DNA from: Labrys sp. WJW
GTDB lineage: Bacteria > Pseudomonadota > Alphaproteobacteria > Rhizobiales > Labraceae
Assembly: GCF_001676615.1 (NCBI RefSeq)
Contig: NZ_LYXZ01000004.1
Span: forward strand, 148,050-212,049
Length of the DNA stretch: 64,000 nt
Direction: 5' to 3'
A program made the position numbers and the translations under genes. Shown here piece by piece: positions 43,247-50,335 of this stretch. A model generated the notes under the pieces. That model was not told the origin of the DNA and did not search any database. It saw nothing but the letters and a program-made list of their open reading frames with translations. Numbering within the stretch: position 1 is the first letter of the stretch; each line of letters begins with the position of its first letter.

Positions 43247-44022
43247 ATGACGGACCCAAAGGCGGATCGACGTGATGTCGATGAAGCCAAGGAAGCTCTC
43301 GGCGGTCTTGTCGCAACGGGTGGCAACGCGACGGGCGTTCTTGAGCTTGTTGAAGCACCGCTCGAGGAGGTTGCGCAGGCGGTAGAGGCTGCGATCGACG
43401 CCGACCCGCATCTTGCGTGACTTGCGCATTGGAATGACCGGCAGCACATTGCGTGCCTCGATGGTTTTGCGAACGTGGTCAGAGTCATAGCCCCTGTCGG
43501 CGAGCATGACCGCCGGGAGAGGCAGGTCGTCCGCCATGACCAGGTCGAAGCCGAGATAGTCGGAGGTCTGGCCTGGCGTGATATCCGCCCTCATGGGCAG
43601 GCCATGCGTATTGACGCGGAGGTGGATCTTGGTCGTGAAGCCACCGCGAGAACGGCCGAAACCCTGCCGCGGAGTCCCCCTTTTGCGCCCGCTGCCTGAT
43701 GATGGGCGCGGACCACGGTGCTGTCGATCATCTGGAGGGCGTCGGGGACCACCCTGCTGTCGTTCAGCGCCTCCATGATCTGCGCCCACAGCCCCGCGAG
43801 CGTCCAGCGGCGGAACTGGCGGTAGACGGAGGACCACCTCCCGAACTCCGCTGGCAGATCGCGCCACGGCGAGCCTGTCCGCGCGATCCAGAAAATACCG
43901 TCCAGAACAAGGCGATGGTTGGCCGGCTTCCGCCCGTTAGGGGCACGCACTCCCCGGACGAACCCCTCGAAGAACCGCCACTCCTCGTCCGACATCAGGT
44001 CTCGTGCCATGCTGGTCTCCAT
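43247..44022 (-). CDS. IS5-family transposase, two frames joined by -1 frameshift
   Basis: The first frame (start 44022 or 44010) encodes MARDLMSDEEWRFFEGF and the DDE Asp in QMIDSTVVRAHHQ. The second frame continues RSRGGFTTKIHLRV, LADRGYDSD with the second Asp, and NLLERCFNKLKNARRVATRCDK with the Glu region, ending IDITSIRLW. The frames overlap at AAAAGGGGG on the minus strand (43676-43684), and the required shift is -1, as in programmed frameshifting of IS427-type elements. The C-terminus is truncated by the missing left end, so activity is doubtful. Confidence 0.7.
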
Positions 44023-44086
44023 CGCAGATACCAGCTTGAATCACGTTCAGCACACCAAGGGAATCCTTTTTGTCAACAGGTCCTAG
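43247..44086 (-). mobile_element. IS5-family (IS427-type) insertion sequence, distal end missing
   Basis: A minus-strand transposase in two frames with an A-AAA-GGG slip site. The right end is visible: CCTGTTGACAAAAAGGATTCC read on the minus strand (about 44061-44081), typical of IS427-type terminal repeats. No matching inverted repeat was found on the left. The transposase loses family similarity after IRLWVRHL near 43247 and runs on into the dmfA2 flank, so the left end seems deleted. Confidence 0.7.
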
Positions 44087-44184
44087 ACGCGTTCTGAATC
44101 TCTGTCGGGACTGACCTTGGTCGCGCCTGCTTCGGCTCTGCGAGCGAGACGCGGGAACGACTGAGGAAGTCAGGCGGTCCGTTG
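44087..44184. other. Junction between IS5 element and prophage B
   Basis: About 100 bp without a gene, tRNA or recognisable attachment core. The end of prophage B must lie here or have been removed by the IS. Confidence 0.35.
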
Positions 44185-44436
44185 TCATCTGCAAGCCCGC
44201 GCCTGGTTGCGCATGACAGCGTAGTCGCTCAACATCTCAGCGAGCGCAGATCCCTGTGGCAGCAGGGCCAGCTCCTCGGCCGCCCGCGCCTGGAACTCCC
44301 TGCCATAATCGACCACGGGCGGGCATGTCGCCAGCCTCCCGTTCTCAGAACGAACCGTCGCGCAGCCGCTGAGCAAGCTCGTTACGATCGCGAGGGCGGC
44401 GAGCCGCCGCTTCCAGCATCTGGCGATGGACATCAT
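44185..44436 (-). CDS. o-spanin (Rz1-like outer-membrane lipoprotein)
   Basis: 83 residues from ATG 44436. A signal peptide with lipobox LLSGC (Cys near residue 24 becomes lipidated) is followed by a short polar periplasmic part ending MRNQARACR. o-Spanins bridge the outer membrane to an i-spanin and fuse the membranes at the last step of host lysis. The gene starts inside the i-spanin gene in another frame, the classic overlapping Rz/Rz1 layout, which supports both calls. Confidence 0.72.
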   Translation of the reverse strand: MMSIARCWKRRLAALAIVTSLLSGCATVRSENGRLATCPPVVDYGREFQARAAEELALLPQGSALAEMLSDYAVMRNQARACR

Positions 44437-44602
44437 TTGCCTTCTCCGTGGTCTCAAGGCGTTCGGCGAGGCGTCCCGCTCGCTCGCCGAACCGCCGAAG
44501 CGCAAGGAGGAACAGGAGCACGGCGAGCGCGATGGCGCCGTAGCGCAGCGCCGCCCGCCCCCAAGGGCTGGCTGCGATCCCGGTGAGGAGTGCGCCGATC
44601 AC
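44345..44602 (-). CDS. i-spanin (Rz-like)
   Basis: 85 residues from GTG 44602, whose first bases overlap the upstream peptidase stop. One membrane helix (ALRYGAIALAVLLFLLAL, residues about 18-36) is followed by a coiled-coil region (RFGERAGRLAERLETTEKAN) and a basic tail, as in inner-membrane spanins. The o-spanin gene begins inside it at 44436. The pair completes lysis after the endolysins act. Confidence 0.7.
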   Translation of the reverse strand: MIGALLTGIAASPWGRAALRYGAIALAVLLFLLALRRFGERAGRLAERLETTEKANDVHRQMLEAAARRPRDRNELAQRLRDGSF

Positions 44603-45273
44603 CGCCGCCCCCGGTGCCAGTCGTCGAGGCGGGAGTAGATCGTAACCGCGATGCCAACGAGCGCCACGGCGATGAACACCCAGCGGAGCGTATCGAGATA
44701 CGGCACCAGCGGCAGTATTGCGGACTGGGTCTCCGCCAGGACGCTCTGCGCCAATTCGACACCCGCGGCGCCCAGTGTCGCAACTCCGGCCGCGCCACCG
44801 CCCTTCATGGTGCGGCTGTCGGCCAGCACTTCGCGTACGGGCGGAGTCTCGGCTGCAAATGCGGTCGCCCGGACCGGGAACCGCTCGCCCCACTGGCGTG
44901 CGGGGCCGAGGTCGACATGGATGAAGCCCGATCGCGGGTAGAAGCCGAACCCAAGGAACCCGACCTCGCGCGCCGCGGCCTCGAAAGCCACCGGGTCGTG
45001 GTTCGCCATGGCGATGTCGAAGGCGGCGCCATCTAGATGCCTCGATCGGGTGGCACCGCCCACGGCCCGGTTGTGCTCCGGGCTGCGATAGCCGGAACGG
45101 ACGATCAGCGGCTTGCCCAGCCGGTCACGCAACGCCTGCAGCTTGTCGAGCGCCGCTTCGTTGACCAGCAGCTTGCCAGTGCCCCGGCAGGCGATCTCGG
45201 CTGGCGAGAAGTTGGGCCAGCGCCAGCTGCTCACGGGGACGTCGCGCCAGTGGTCGTAGAAGGTCGTGGTCAT
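44599..45273 (-). CDS. Peptidase M15-type endolysin with C-terminal membrane helix
   Basis: 224 residues from ATG 45273. Residues about 15-140 are a Peptidase_M15 (D-Ala-D-Ala carboxypeptidase-like) domain that cuts peptidoglycan stem peptides: the zinc motif SRHLDGAAFDIAM and the downstream HVDLG are intact. A linker leads to a C-terminal hydrophobic helix (about 190-210, WVFIAVALVGIAVTIY), so the enzyme is predicted to be membrane-anchored. It precedes the spanin genes. It is the second endolysin in this prophage; a GH19 enzyme is encoded 1.5 kb upstream. Confidence 0.8.
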   Translation of the reverse strand: MTTTFYDHWRDVPVSSWRWPNFSPAEIACRGTGKLLVNEAALDKLQALRDRLGKPLIVRSGYRSPEHNRAVGGATRSRHLDGAAFDIAMANHDPVAFEAAAREVGFLGFGFYPRSGFIHVDLGPARQWGERFPVRATAFAAETPPVREVLADSRTMKGGGAAGVATLGAAGVELAQSVLAETQSAILPLVPYLDTLRWVFIAVALVGIAVTIYSRLDDWHRGRR

Positions 45274-45289
45274 GGGGTTCTCCGAAACG

Positions 45290-45314
45290 AAAAAAACCCG
45301 CCTCGAGGGCGGGT
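45290..45314 (-). terminator. Intrinsic terminator before the M15 endolysin gene
   Basis: On the minus strand CCCGCC-CTCGA-GGCGGG is followed by seven T (complement of A-run 45290-45296). It lies between the DUF6127 gene and the endolysin gene and would separate late transcription units or allow partial read-through. Confidence 0.7.
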
Positions 45315-45347
45315 GATTGCGAACTGATGAATGGGGATGGGGCGCGG

Positions 45348-45635
45348 CTACGGGCTGCCGCCGAAGATCTTGAGCTTGATGGCGATGCCCGCGAGCAGCG
45401 CCAGCATGACGCCGGTTGTGATCATGCGGACGGCCGTCTGCATGGCGGTGCGGCGCACCAGGCGGATGCAGTCGACGAGCGAGCGGAGATCGCGGATGTC
45501 GAGCGCGGCCTCGTCGCCGTCGAGACCGACATCGGCGAGCGCGCGCTTCGCGCCTTCCTCTGCGGCCCGGGTCAGGATCGCCTCGAATTCGGCGTCGGGC
45601 ATGCGGACGAAGCCGTCGGATCGGGGTGGTGTCAT
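45348..45635 (-). CDS. DUF6127-like small membrane protein
   Basis: 95 residues: a polar N-terminal half rich in acidic helices (EFEAILTRAAEEGAKRALADV, split here at 20) and one or two C-terminal membrane segments (VRMITTGVMLALLAGIAIKL). It closely follows the pattern I recall for DUF6127 phage proteins of Rhodobacterales/Sphingomonadales, found among lysis genes. A holin or antiholin role is possible but not shown. Confidence 0.65.
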   Translation of the reverse strand: MTPPRSDGFVRMPDAEFEAILTRAAEEGAKRALADVGLDGDEAALDIRDLRSLVDCIRLVRRTAMQTAVRMITTGVMLALLAGIAIKLKIFGGSP

Positions 45636-45655
45636 CGGGATCCTCCTTCCACCGC

Positions 45656-45937
45656 TCAGCCGACCTTGCAGCCCCAGAAGCTCGTGTGATCGGCGGCAAA
45701 ATACCCATCCGCCACGCGGAACGTGCCCTGCAGCTCGACGGTATCGCCCGCGCTGAGCGGCACCATGGTCTGCAGCCAGAGCACGGTCGCCTCGGAAACA
45801 TGATCACCCGAGATCTCGCCGAACGATCCTCGGATTTCGGTCGAGCCGTTCAGCACCAGCCGCCCGCGCATGCGCGCCGTGGTGCTGGAATTGATCTTGT
45901 ATAGCAGCGTGGCCGAGGAGGTAGGCGTCGGCAGCAA
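45656..45937 (-). pseudogene. 3' fragment of a phage tail-fibre or receptor-binding gene
   Basis: The frame gives about 93 residues of coherent beta-rich sequence (LYKINSSTTARMRGRLVLNG, VLWLQTMVPLSAGDTVELQG, ending FWGCKVG). This resembles a C-terminal tail-fibre domain with a C1q-like pattern. Upstream of 45937 the frame continues only as sequence overlapping the 80-residue membrane-protein gene, without domain similarity or a proper start. It is therefore the C-terminal remnant of a longer structural gene, consistent with deletion of the tail module. Confidence 0.55.
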
Positions 45938-45966
45938 GCATGGCCTCCGCCATTCTCCAGTCCAAA

Positions 45967-46209
45967 TCACCCTGACGACTGGAACCATTTAACGATCTTG
46001 GCGATGCTCTCGCCGAACATGGCGATGCCGACGGCAATGCCGAGAATGCCGACGATGATCCATTTGACGAATGCGGACACGGTGCTGATCGAGCGGACCA
46101 GGCGAATGCCGTCATCGAGCGTCTTCACCTCGTCGGGGCGCAGGGCAACCAGGAAGGCTTTCGTTTCCTCGGGCAGGTCCTCGAAGCGTTTCGGTGCCTG
46201 GTCAGTCAT
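45967..46209 (-). CDS. Small phage membrane protein, holin-like
   Basis: 80 residues: a charged N-terminal part (KRFEDLPEETKAFLVALRPDE) and one membrane segment (VKWIIVGILGIAVGIAMFG, residues about 48-67). Its ATG overlaps the stop of the 3TM holin by 8 bp. The coupling to a holin gene suggests an antiholin or class III-type holin. No family is recognised. Confidence 0.62.
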   Translation of the reverse strand: MTDQAPKRFEDLPEETKAFLVALRPDEVKTLDDGIRLVRSISTVSAFVKWIIVGILGIAVGIAMFGESIAKIVKWFQSSG

Positions 46210-46726
46210 CAGGATGCCTCCTCAATCCGGACATGATGCTCTTGGCAGTGTGACCGCCCATGTAGAGGCCGGTGAACACGCCGGTGAGCGTCATGAGGAT
46301 GGTGAGATCGACGGCCTCGATTGCAGCGCCGAAGGCGGCATTGGCGAGCGGGCGCAGGATCAATGCGTAGAGCCAGACGAAGGCGAGCAGCCACATCCAG
46401 CCCGGTCGCCAGCCCCAGGTCCATGTCGGGCCGCCCTTGTCGAGTTCGGCTTTCAGCGTCTCGTTCATCATGCGCTGGCTTTCGACATGGTGCATGAGGA
46501 TGTCGGCGGCATCCGGCTCGGCGGCGACGATGGCGTTCTGCAGCTCATCTACCGGCATGTCGGGCAATCCGTCAGGAGATACGCCAGCCTTTTCAGCAAT
46601 GACGTCGATCACCTTGCCGGCGATTTCGCCGCCTGCGCCGCCGAGCCTGTCGCCAAGAGTCTTCTTGATGACGGGCACGGCAAGCTCACTTGCCGCCCCG
46701 AGCAGGATGGATGCAAGGGCGCTCAT
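46202..46726 (-). CDS. Three-helix phage holin (Holin_3TM-like)
   Basis: 174 residues from ATG 46726, which has GGAGG seven bases upstream; the in-frame ATG four codons earlier is less likely. An N-terminal amphipathic region (AVPVIKKTLGDRLGGAGGE) precedes two or three membrane segments (WMWLLAFVWLYALILRPL, LTILMTLTGVFTGLYMGG), ending in a polar tail. This matches the 3TM holin family. It lies between the GH19 endolysin and the small membrane protein and would form the inner-membrane lesion at lysis. Confidence 0.72.
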   Translation of the reverse strand: MSALASILLGAASELAVPVIKKTLGDRLGGAGGEIAGKVIDVIAEKAGVSPDGLPDMPVDELQNAIVAAEPDAADILMHHVESQRMMNETLKAELDKGGPTWTWGWRPGWMWLLAFVWLYALILRPLANAAFGAAIEAVDLTILMTLTGVFTGLYMGGHTAKSIMSGLRRHPDD

Positions 46727-46727
46727 A

Positions 46728-47459
46728 TCAGCCTCCAAATATGGACGCGGCAGCCACGATCAGCATCAGGATGATGAAGACGAGGATCACAGCAGCCGGC
46801 AGGTCGCGCCTTCCGGCGCCGGGTACGATATCGACGGGTGCCGGCTCCGGCGTCGGTGTCGGCGCGCTCGGCGACCGCGACGTGGCGGCATCGTAGCCGG
46901 CACCAGCCAGCGCCTTCTCGAACGCGCGCGCATGGTTGGCGATCATCGCCGCCCGATCCGTCCCATTCACCACCCGTCGCGCGCCGACATAGTCCTTCTT
47001 CGTGCCGGAAACGTAGTCTGGTAGTTTCCTGCCGGTGAAGGTGCCGAGCATCATGCCGTCGATCAGGATCGTGGTCGCATGATCGATCCGGGCAGCCAGT
47101 GCCGGATTGCCGACGAGATCGACGCCAAGGCGATTGGCCCAGTCGGTATAGTTGCGCCGGCCGGTGATCTGGACGAAGCCACGTCCCTTGAACCGAACCC
47201 CATCGCCCGGCTGCGTGTTGCCCAATGTCGCGCGCCCCTCATAGGCTGCGCCGGAGGCGTATTCCTCCATGGTACGGAAACGGTCGCTCTCGTGATAGGC
47301 AGTGCCGAGAATGTAGGCGGCCTGCGCCAGTTCGATGCGCTTTGCGTCGAGCCGCGTCAGGATCGCTTCCAGCCGATCCACCTGCGCTTGCGTGAGCGAT
47401 GTGCCAAAGACGCCGGAATCACGACGCCGCAGCGCCGCGTAGAAACGCGAACGGTCCAT
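46728..47459 (-). CDS. GH19-type endolysin with C-terminal membrane helix
   Basis: 243 residues from ATG 47459 (AGGGAGAAAG upstream). Residues about 10-185 resemble a glycoside hydrolase 19 muramidase/chitinase: a catalytic Glu in [14 protein letters not shown], then [21 protein letters not shown], the best-known GH19 phage motif. A Pro/Thr linker ([11 protein letters not shown]) leads to a C-terminal hydrophobic helix ([20 protein letters not shown]). The enzyme is thus predicted to be anchored in the membrane, as is the second endolysin. It lies directly after the head-closure gene, where a tail module would be expected. Confidence 0.82.
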   Translation of the reverse strand: MDRSRFYAALRRRDSGVFGTSLTQAQVDRLEAILTRLDAKRIELAQAAYILGTAYHESDRFRTMEEYASGAAYEGRATLGNTQPGDGVRFKGRGFVQITGRRNYTDWANRLGVDLVGNPALAARIDHATTILIDGMMLGTFTGRKLPDYVSGTKKDYVGARRVVNGTDRAAMIANHARAFEKALAGAGYDAATSRSPSAPTPTPEPAPVDIVPGAGRRDLPAAVILVFIILMLIVAAASIFGG

Positions 47460-47564
47460 GGTCTTTCTCCCTGTATGCGATGTTCCGGGCTGGGCGACGT
47501 CACCATTCACGGCCAGCGCTTCAACCGCGCAGACGGAGGAGATGTCGACGGGCAGTGCTGGCGA
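47460..47564 (-). other. Probable deletion joint: head genes to lysis genes
   Basis: Only 105 bp separate the head-closure gene from the endolysin gene. Siphovirus genomes normally carry 10-15 kb of tail genes here. A short minus-strand open stretch (ending near 47498) may be the last codons of a lost gene. No repeat that could have mediated the deletion was recognised. Confidence 0.45.
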
Positions 47565-47912
47565 TCAGGTCGCCACCCCCGATTCGCACAGCATGGTGAT
47601 GAAGCGGCGACGCCGCTCCATGTCGGCGGATGTGCGAATATTGTAGATTGTGCCGGAGCGGATTTCGATCAGCCGCCAGGCGGCGTTGATGGTTGCGGTC
47701 TCGACATCGTAACGCACGATGATCAGCGCCGGTTGGACGCTTTGCAGGCGCGCGGCAATGACGGTCTCGCCGCCTTTCGATGGAAGGATGCAGGCATCGC
47801 GCTCGAACTGTGGCACCCACTGGCCGTAGGTGTTGCCGTAGCCGTCATCGACTTCCTCGCGCTTTTCGAGGCTGACGCGGTCGCGCAGGGCATTGGCGGT
47901 GATCCTGGCCAT
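47565..47912 (-). CDS. Phage head-tail adaptor / head closure protein
   Basis: 115 residues from ATG 47912. It starts with the family pattern LRDRVSLEKREEVDDGYGNT and WVPQFERDACILPS, and later LIEIRSGTIYNIRTSADME with an end at RRRFITMLCESGV. This is the Phage_H_T_join (SPP1 gp16-like) family that closes the connector after DNA packaging. It shares one base with the connector gene upstream. It is the last head-module gene before the jump to lysis genes. Confidence 0.78.
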   Translation of the reverse strand: MARITANALRDRVSLEKREEVDDGYGNTYGQWVPQFERDACILPSKGGETVIAARLQSVQPALIIVRYDVETATINAAWRLIEIRSGTIYNIRTSADMERRRRFITMLCESGVAT

Positions 47913-48481
47913 CAGATCAGGCTTTTGCGGTAGGGTGCGATCAGGGCATGGACGGTGCGCTCGATGGCGGCATCGATGCTGGTGTCGGCGCCATCGAACA
48001 GGCGCTGGACGATGAGCAGGAGGGCCTGGCGGATGGGCTCCGGCACGTCGGCCGCCGCGCCATAGCCGGCGGTGAAGATGATCGAGACGGCATCCGCGCG
48101 ACGGAAGGCGGCCGGCCAGGATTGGCCTGACCGCCGGGTGACATAGGCACCGCAGGCATCGGCATGCAGGGCATAGAGGCCCGGATCGAGCACCTGCTGC
48201 ACATTGCCGGCATCGAAGTAGCTGACGCTGACGACCGCGATCACCGGCGAGACCGGCAGCGGCAAGCGATCGGCAAAGCCGGCAAAATCCTGCCGCCAAG
48301 TCTGTGTGATCAGCGCCCGACCGAGAATGCCGGCATAACCATCGAGCCATGCCGTCGCCGCCTTGATCTGGGCGGTGATCAGATCGTCCTGATCATCATG
48401 ATCCACACGCAGATGGGCCTTGGCCTCGGCCAGCGACACCGGCATGGTCGCGGGCGCTACTGTGCGGACGGGTGCTAGCAC
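47912..48481 (-). CDS. Phage head-tail connector protein (gp6-like)
   Basis: 189 residues. The N-terminal VSLAEAKAHLRVDHDDQDDLI pattern is the signature of gp6-like connectors (Phage_connect_1): a helical bundle that docks under the portal ring. A ladder of beta segments follows (LPVSPVIAVVSVSYFDAGN) and then VPEPIRQALLLIVQRLFD. The gene overlaps the head-closure gene by one base. Confidence 0.8.
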   Translation of the reverse strand: MLAPVRTVAPATMPVSLAEAKAHLRVDHDDQDDLITAQIKAATAWLDGYAGILGRALITQTWRQDFAGFADRLPLPVSPVIAVVSVSYFDAGNVQQVLDPGLYALHADACGAYVTRRSGQSWPAAFRRADAVSIIFTAGYGAAADVPEPIRQALLLIVQRLFDGADTSIDAAIERTVHALIAPYRKSLI

Positions 48482-48534
48482 GTTTTCAGGTCCATATAAT
48501 AAAAAAGAAGCGACCAGCCTTCGGACGACCGATT

Positions 48535-48573
48535 GGCGGCCAGAGGGTCAGCGTTGCCGGTCGTCTGGCCGCC
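48535..48573 (-). terminator. Inverted repeat between capsid-side gene and connector gene
   Basis: GGCGGCCAGA (48535-48544) pairs perfectly with TCTGGCCGCC (48564-48573). A T-run appears on the minus strand about 30 bases further on (A-run near 48501-48506). It may partly terminate or process the head transcript. Confidence 0.4.
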
Positions 48574-48581
48574 CTGGCGGA

Positions 48582-48968
48582 TCAGACGATCGGCGCGTCG
48601 TGGGGATGGCGGAGCGCAAAGACCGCACCGGCGGCAATCGAGGTGCCGGAGGTCTTGGTGATGACGGCGCGGATATAGCGCTTCGTACCCTTATAGCCCT
48701 GCTTGTAGGCCGTGTTGGCCTCGAGCGCGGCAGGAAGCGTGCCCAGCAGGTCGCTGGCCGCCACATCGACAAAATCGCCATCCGTGGTGGTGTCCGATTC
48801 CTGGATGGCGATGACGAAAAGGCCGTCACCGGCAATCGCGCCGGTGTTGATGATCAGGGTTGCGGAGTTGAAGCCCTGCAGATCGGCATGGCTGCCCTTG
48901 GTGGTGGCGGTGACCACGGCGGGAGCAAGCGATGCAACGAGGCCGAGGCCGGAGATACCGTCCTTCAT
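48582..48968 (-). CDS. Phage structural protein of the head module, uncharacterised
   Basis: 128 residues from ATG 48968. A beta-rich protein (LVASLAPAVVTATTKGSHADL, FNSATLIINTGAIAGDGLFV, TKRYIRAVITKTSGT). Proteins of this type regularly sit between the capsid and connector genes in alphaproteobacterial HK97-like phages and are probably virion or decoration proteins. No defined domain is recalled. Confidence 0.65.
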   Translation of the reverse strand: MKDGISGLGLVASLAPAVVTATTKGSHADLQGFNSATLIINTGAIAGDGLFVIAIQESDTTTDGDFVDVAASDLLGTLPAALEANTAYKQGYKGTKRYIRAVITKTSGTSIAAGAVFALRHPHDAPIV

Positions 48969-49050
48969 GACAGAAGTCCTTTCGATGAATGGAATGGTGC
49001 AGAGACAGGCGAGCGTCCTTCGGAAGGATGGTGGCCGCCCGCCAGTTCGA

Positions 49051-50325
49051 TCAGGTGCTGATCTTAAGAAGCTTGAGCGCCTCGAAGTTGACCACGCCGC
49101 CGCCGACACGCTTGGTCGTGTAGAACAAGACGTTCGGCTTGGAGGTGAACGGATCTCGCAGCACCCGGATGCCGATGCGGTCGACGATCAGGTAGGAGCG
49201 GCTGAAGTCGCCGAAGGCGACGGGGAACTTGTCCGCCTCGGCCGCCGGCATGTTGTCGTCGGTGTAGACCGGCTTGCCAAGAATGGTGGCAACTTCCGCT
49301 GCTCCTGACGGTGGTGCCCAGATATAGGCGCCTTCCGCATCCTTGAACTTGCGTACCGTGTTCATGGTCGCATCCGACATCAGCCACGACGCCCCGTTCC
49401 GGTAACCGGACTTGAGCGCATAGTAGAGATCGATCAGGCAATCGGCCGGGCTGATCGAAGCGGTCGCAGCCAGGAAGCCGTCCGCCTTGCCGGAGGCGAC
49501 GAAGCCGATCTTTCCCCACACATGGGAAGCATTCGCCACCTTGTCGTAGGCGAGAATGCCGCGTGGCTTGTTGATGCCATCGCCATTGGCAAAGGCAGCA
49601 CCTTCCTGCTCGGCGAACTCGATCGACACCTCGTCGGCCAGCCAAGCCGCCAGATCGATGCGGGCATCGTCGAGCGAGGTCTGCGTGGCGCCCGGCATGG
49701 CGTAGATCTCGCCGGTATTGATGGCGATCTCCCGCAGCGTCGGCGTGGCCGTGCCAGGACGATCCTGTTCCTCACCCACCCAGCCGGAAGTCGCGCCACC
49801 TATATTGACCAGCTTCTTGTAGGTGCTGGTCGAGATGGAGATGGTGCGGGCCAGCGAGCGGATCGTCGACACCGTGCCGAGAACACGATCGATCCCGGCT
49901 TCGGTTTCTTCCGGCACCAGATAGCCGCCGTCCGGGTCGGATTGCGTGGTCAGCTTGGCCTTGACCTCGAGATCACGCAGACCATTGTCGACGCCGCGAC
50001 GGAAGAAGCGGTCGAAGGCTTGCGCGTGTTCGCGCTTGTCCGGGTCTTCCACTCCGCCAACACCGCCGACCTTGACCGCTGCCAGCATGGCGTTGGTCTC
50101 GTCGAGCGCCTTTTGCAGGGCGGTGATCTCGGCATTGATGCGATCGACCTTTTCGGTCTGCACCACGTCGGCCATGCCGGCCTTGATGTCGGCCAGCTCC
50201 TTGTCGCGCTCAAGCTTGAAGTCCTCGAAGGTCTTCTGCAACTCGGCGAGGATTTTCGTGGCATTGCCGGAATCTGCGCGCACGGCAAGGATCCCGCGCG
50301 CACGCGGGGTGAGTTCGATACCCAT
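49051..50325 (-). CDS. Major capsid protein, HK97 type
   Basis: 424 residues. An N-terminal helical delta domain (about residues 25-90: AELQKTFEDFKLERDKELAD) would act as scaffold and be removed by the protease. The HK97 capsid domain follows: GGYLVPEETEAGIDRVL, ATSGWVGEEQDRP, FANGDGINKPRGILAYD, GASWLMSDATMNTVRKF, GKPVYTDDNMP. It is encoded just after the ClpP-like protease in the usual order. Confidence 0.9.
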   Translation of the reverse strand: MGIELTPRARGILAVRADSGNATKILAELQKTFEDFKLERDKELADIKAGMADVVQTEKVDRINAEITALQKALDETNAMLAAVKVGGVGGVEDPDKREHAQAFDRFFRRGVDNGLRDLEVKAKLTTQSDPDGGYLVPEETEAGIDRVLGTVSTIRSLARTISISTSTYKKLVNIGGATSGWVGEEQDRPGTATPTLREIAINTGEIYAMPGATQTSLDDARIDLAAWLADEVSIEFAEQEGAAFANGDGINKPRGILAYDKVANASHVWGKIGFVASGKADGFLAATASISPADCLIDLYYALKSGYRNGASWLMSDATMNTVRKFKDAEGAYIWAPPSGAAEVATILGKPVYTDDNMPAAEADKFPVAFGDFSRSYLIVDRIGIRVLRDPFTSKPNVLFYTTKRVGGGVVNFEALKLLKIST

Positions 50326-50335
50326 GACGGGTCTC

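Noticed and set aside
44050..44184. tRNA or attachment site at the prophage B edge
   Set aside because: No cloverleaf-like sequence or repeated core was found; the edge carries an IS5 terminal repeat instead.
47079..47933. 284-residue plus-strand open frame
   Set aside because: Antisense to the GH19 endolysin and head-closure genes; all real genes in this prophage run on the minus strand.
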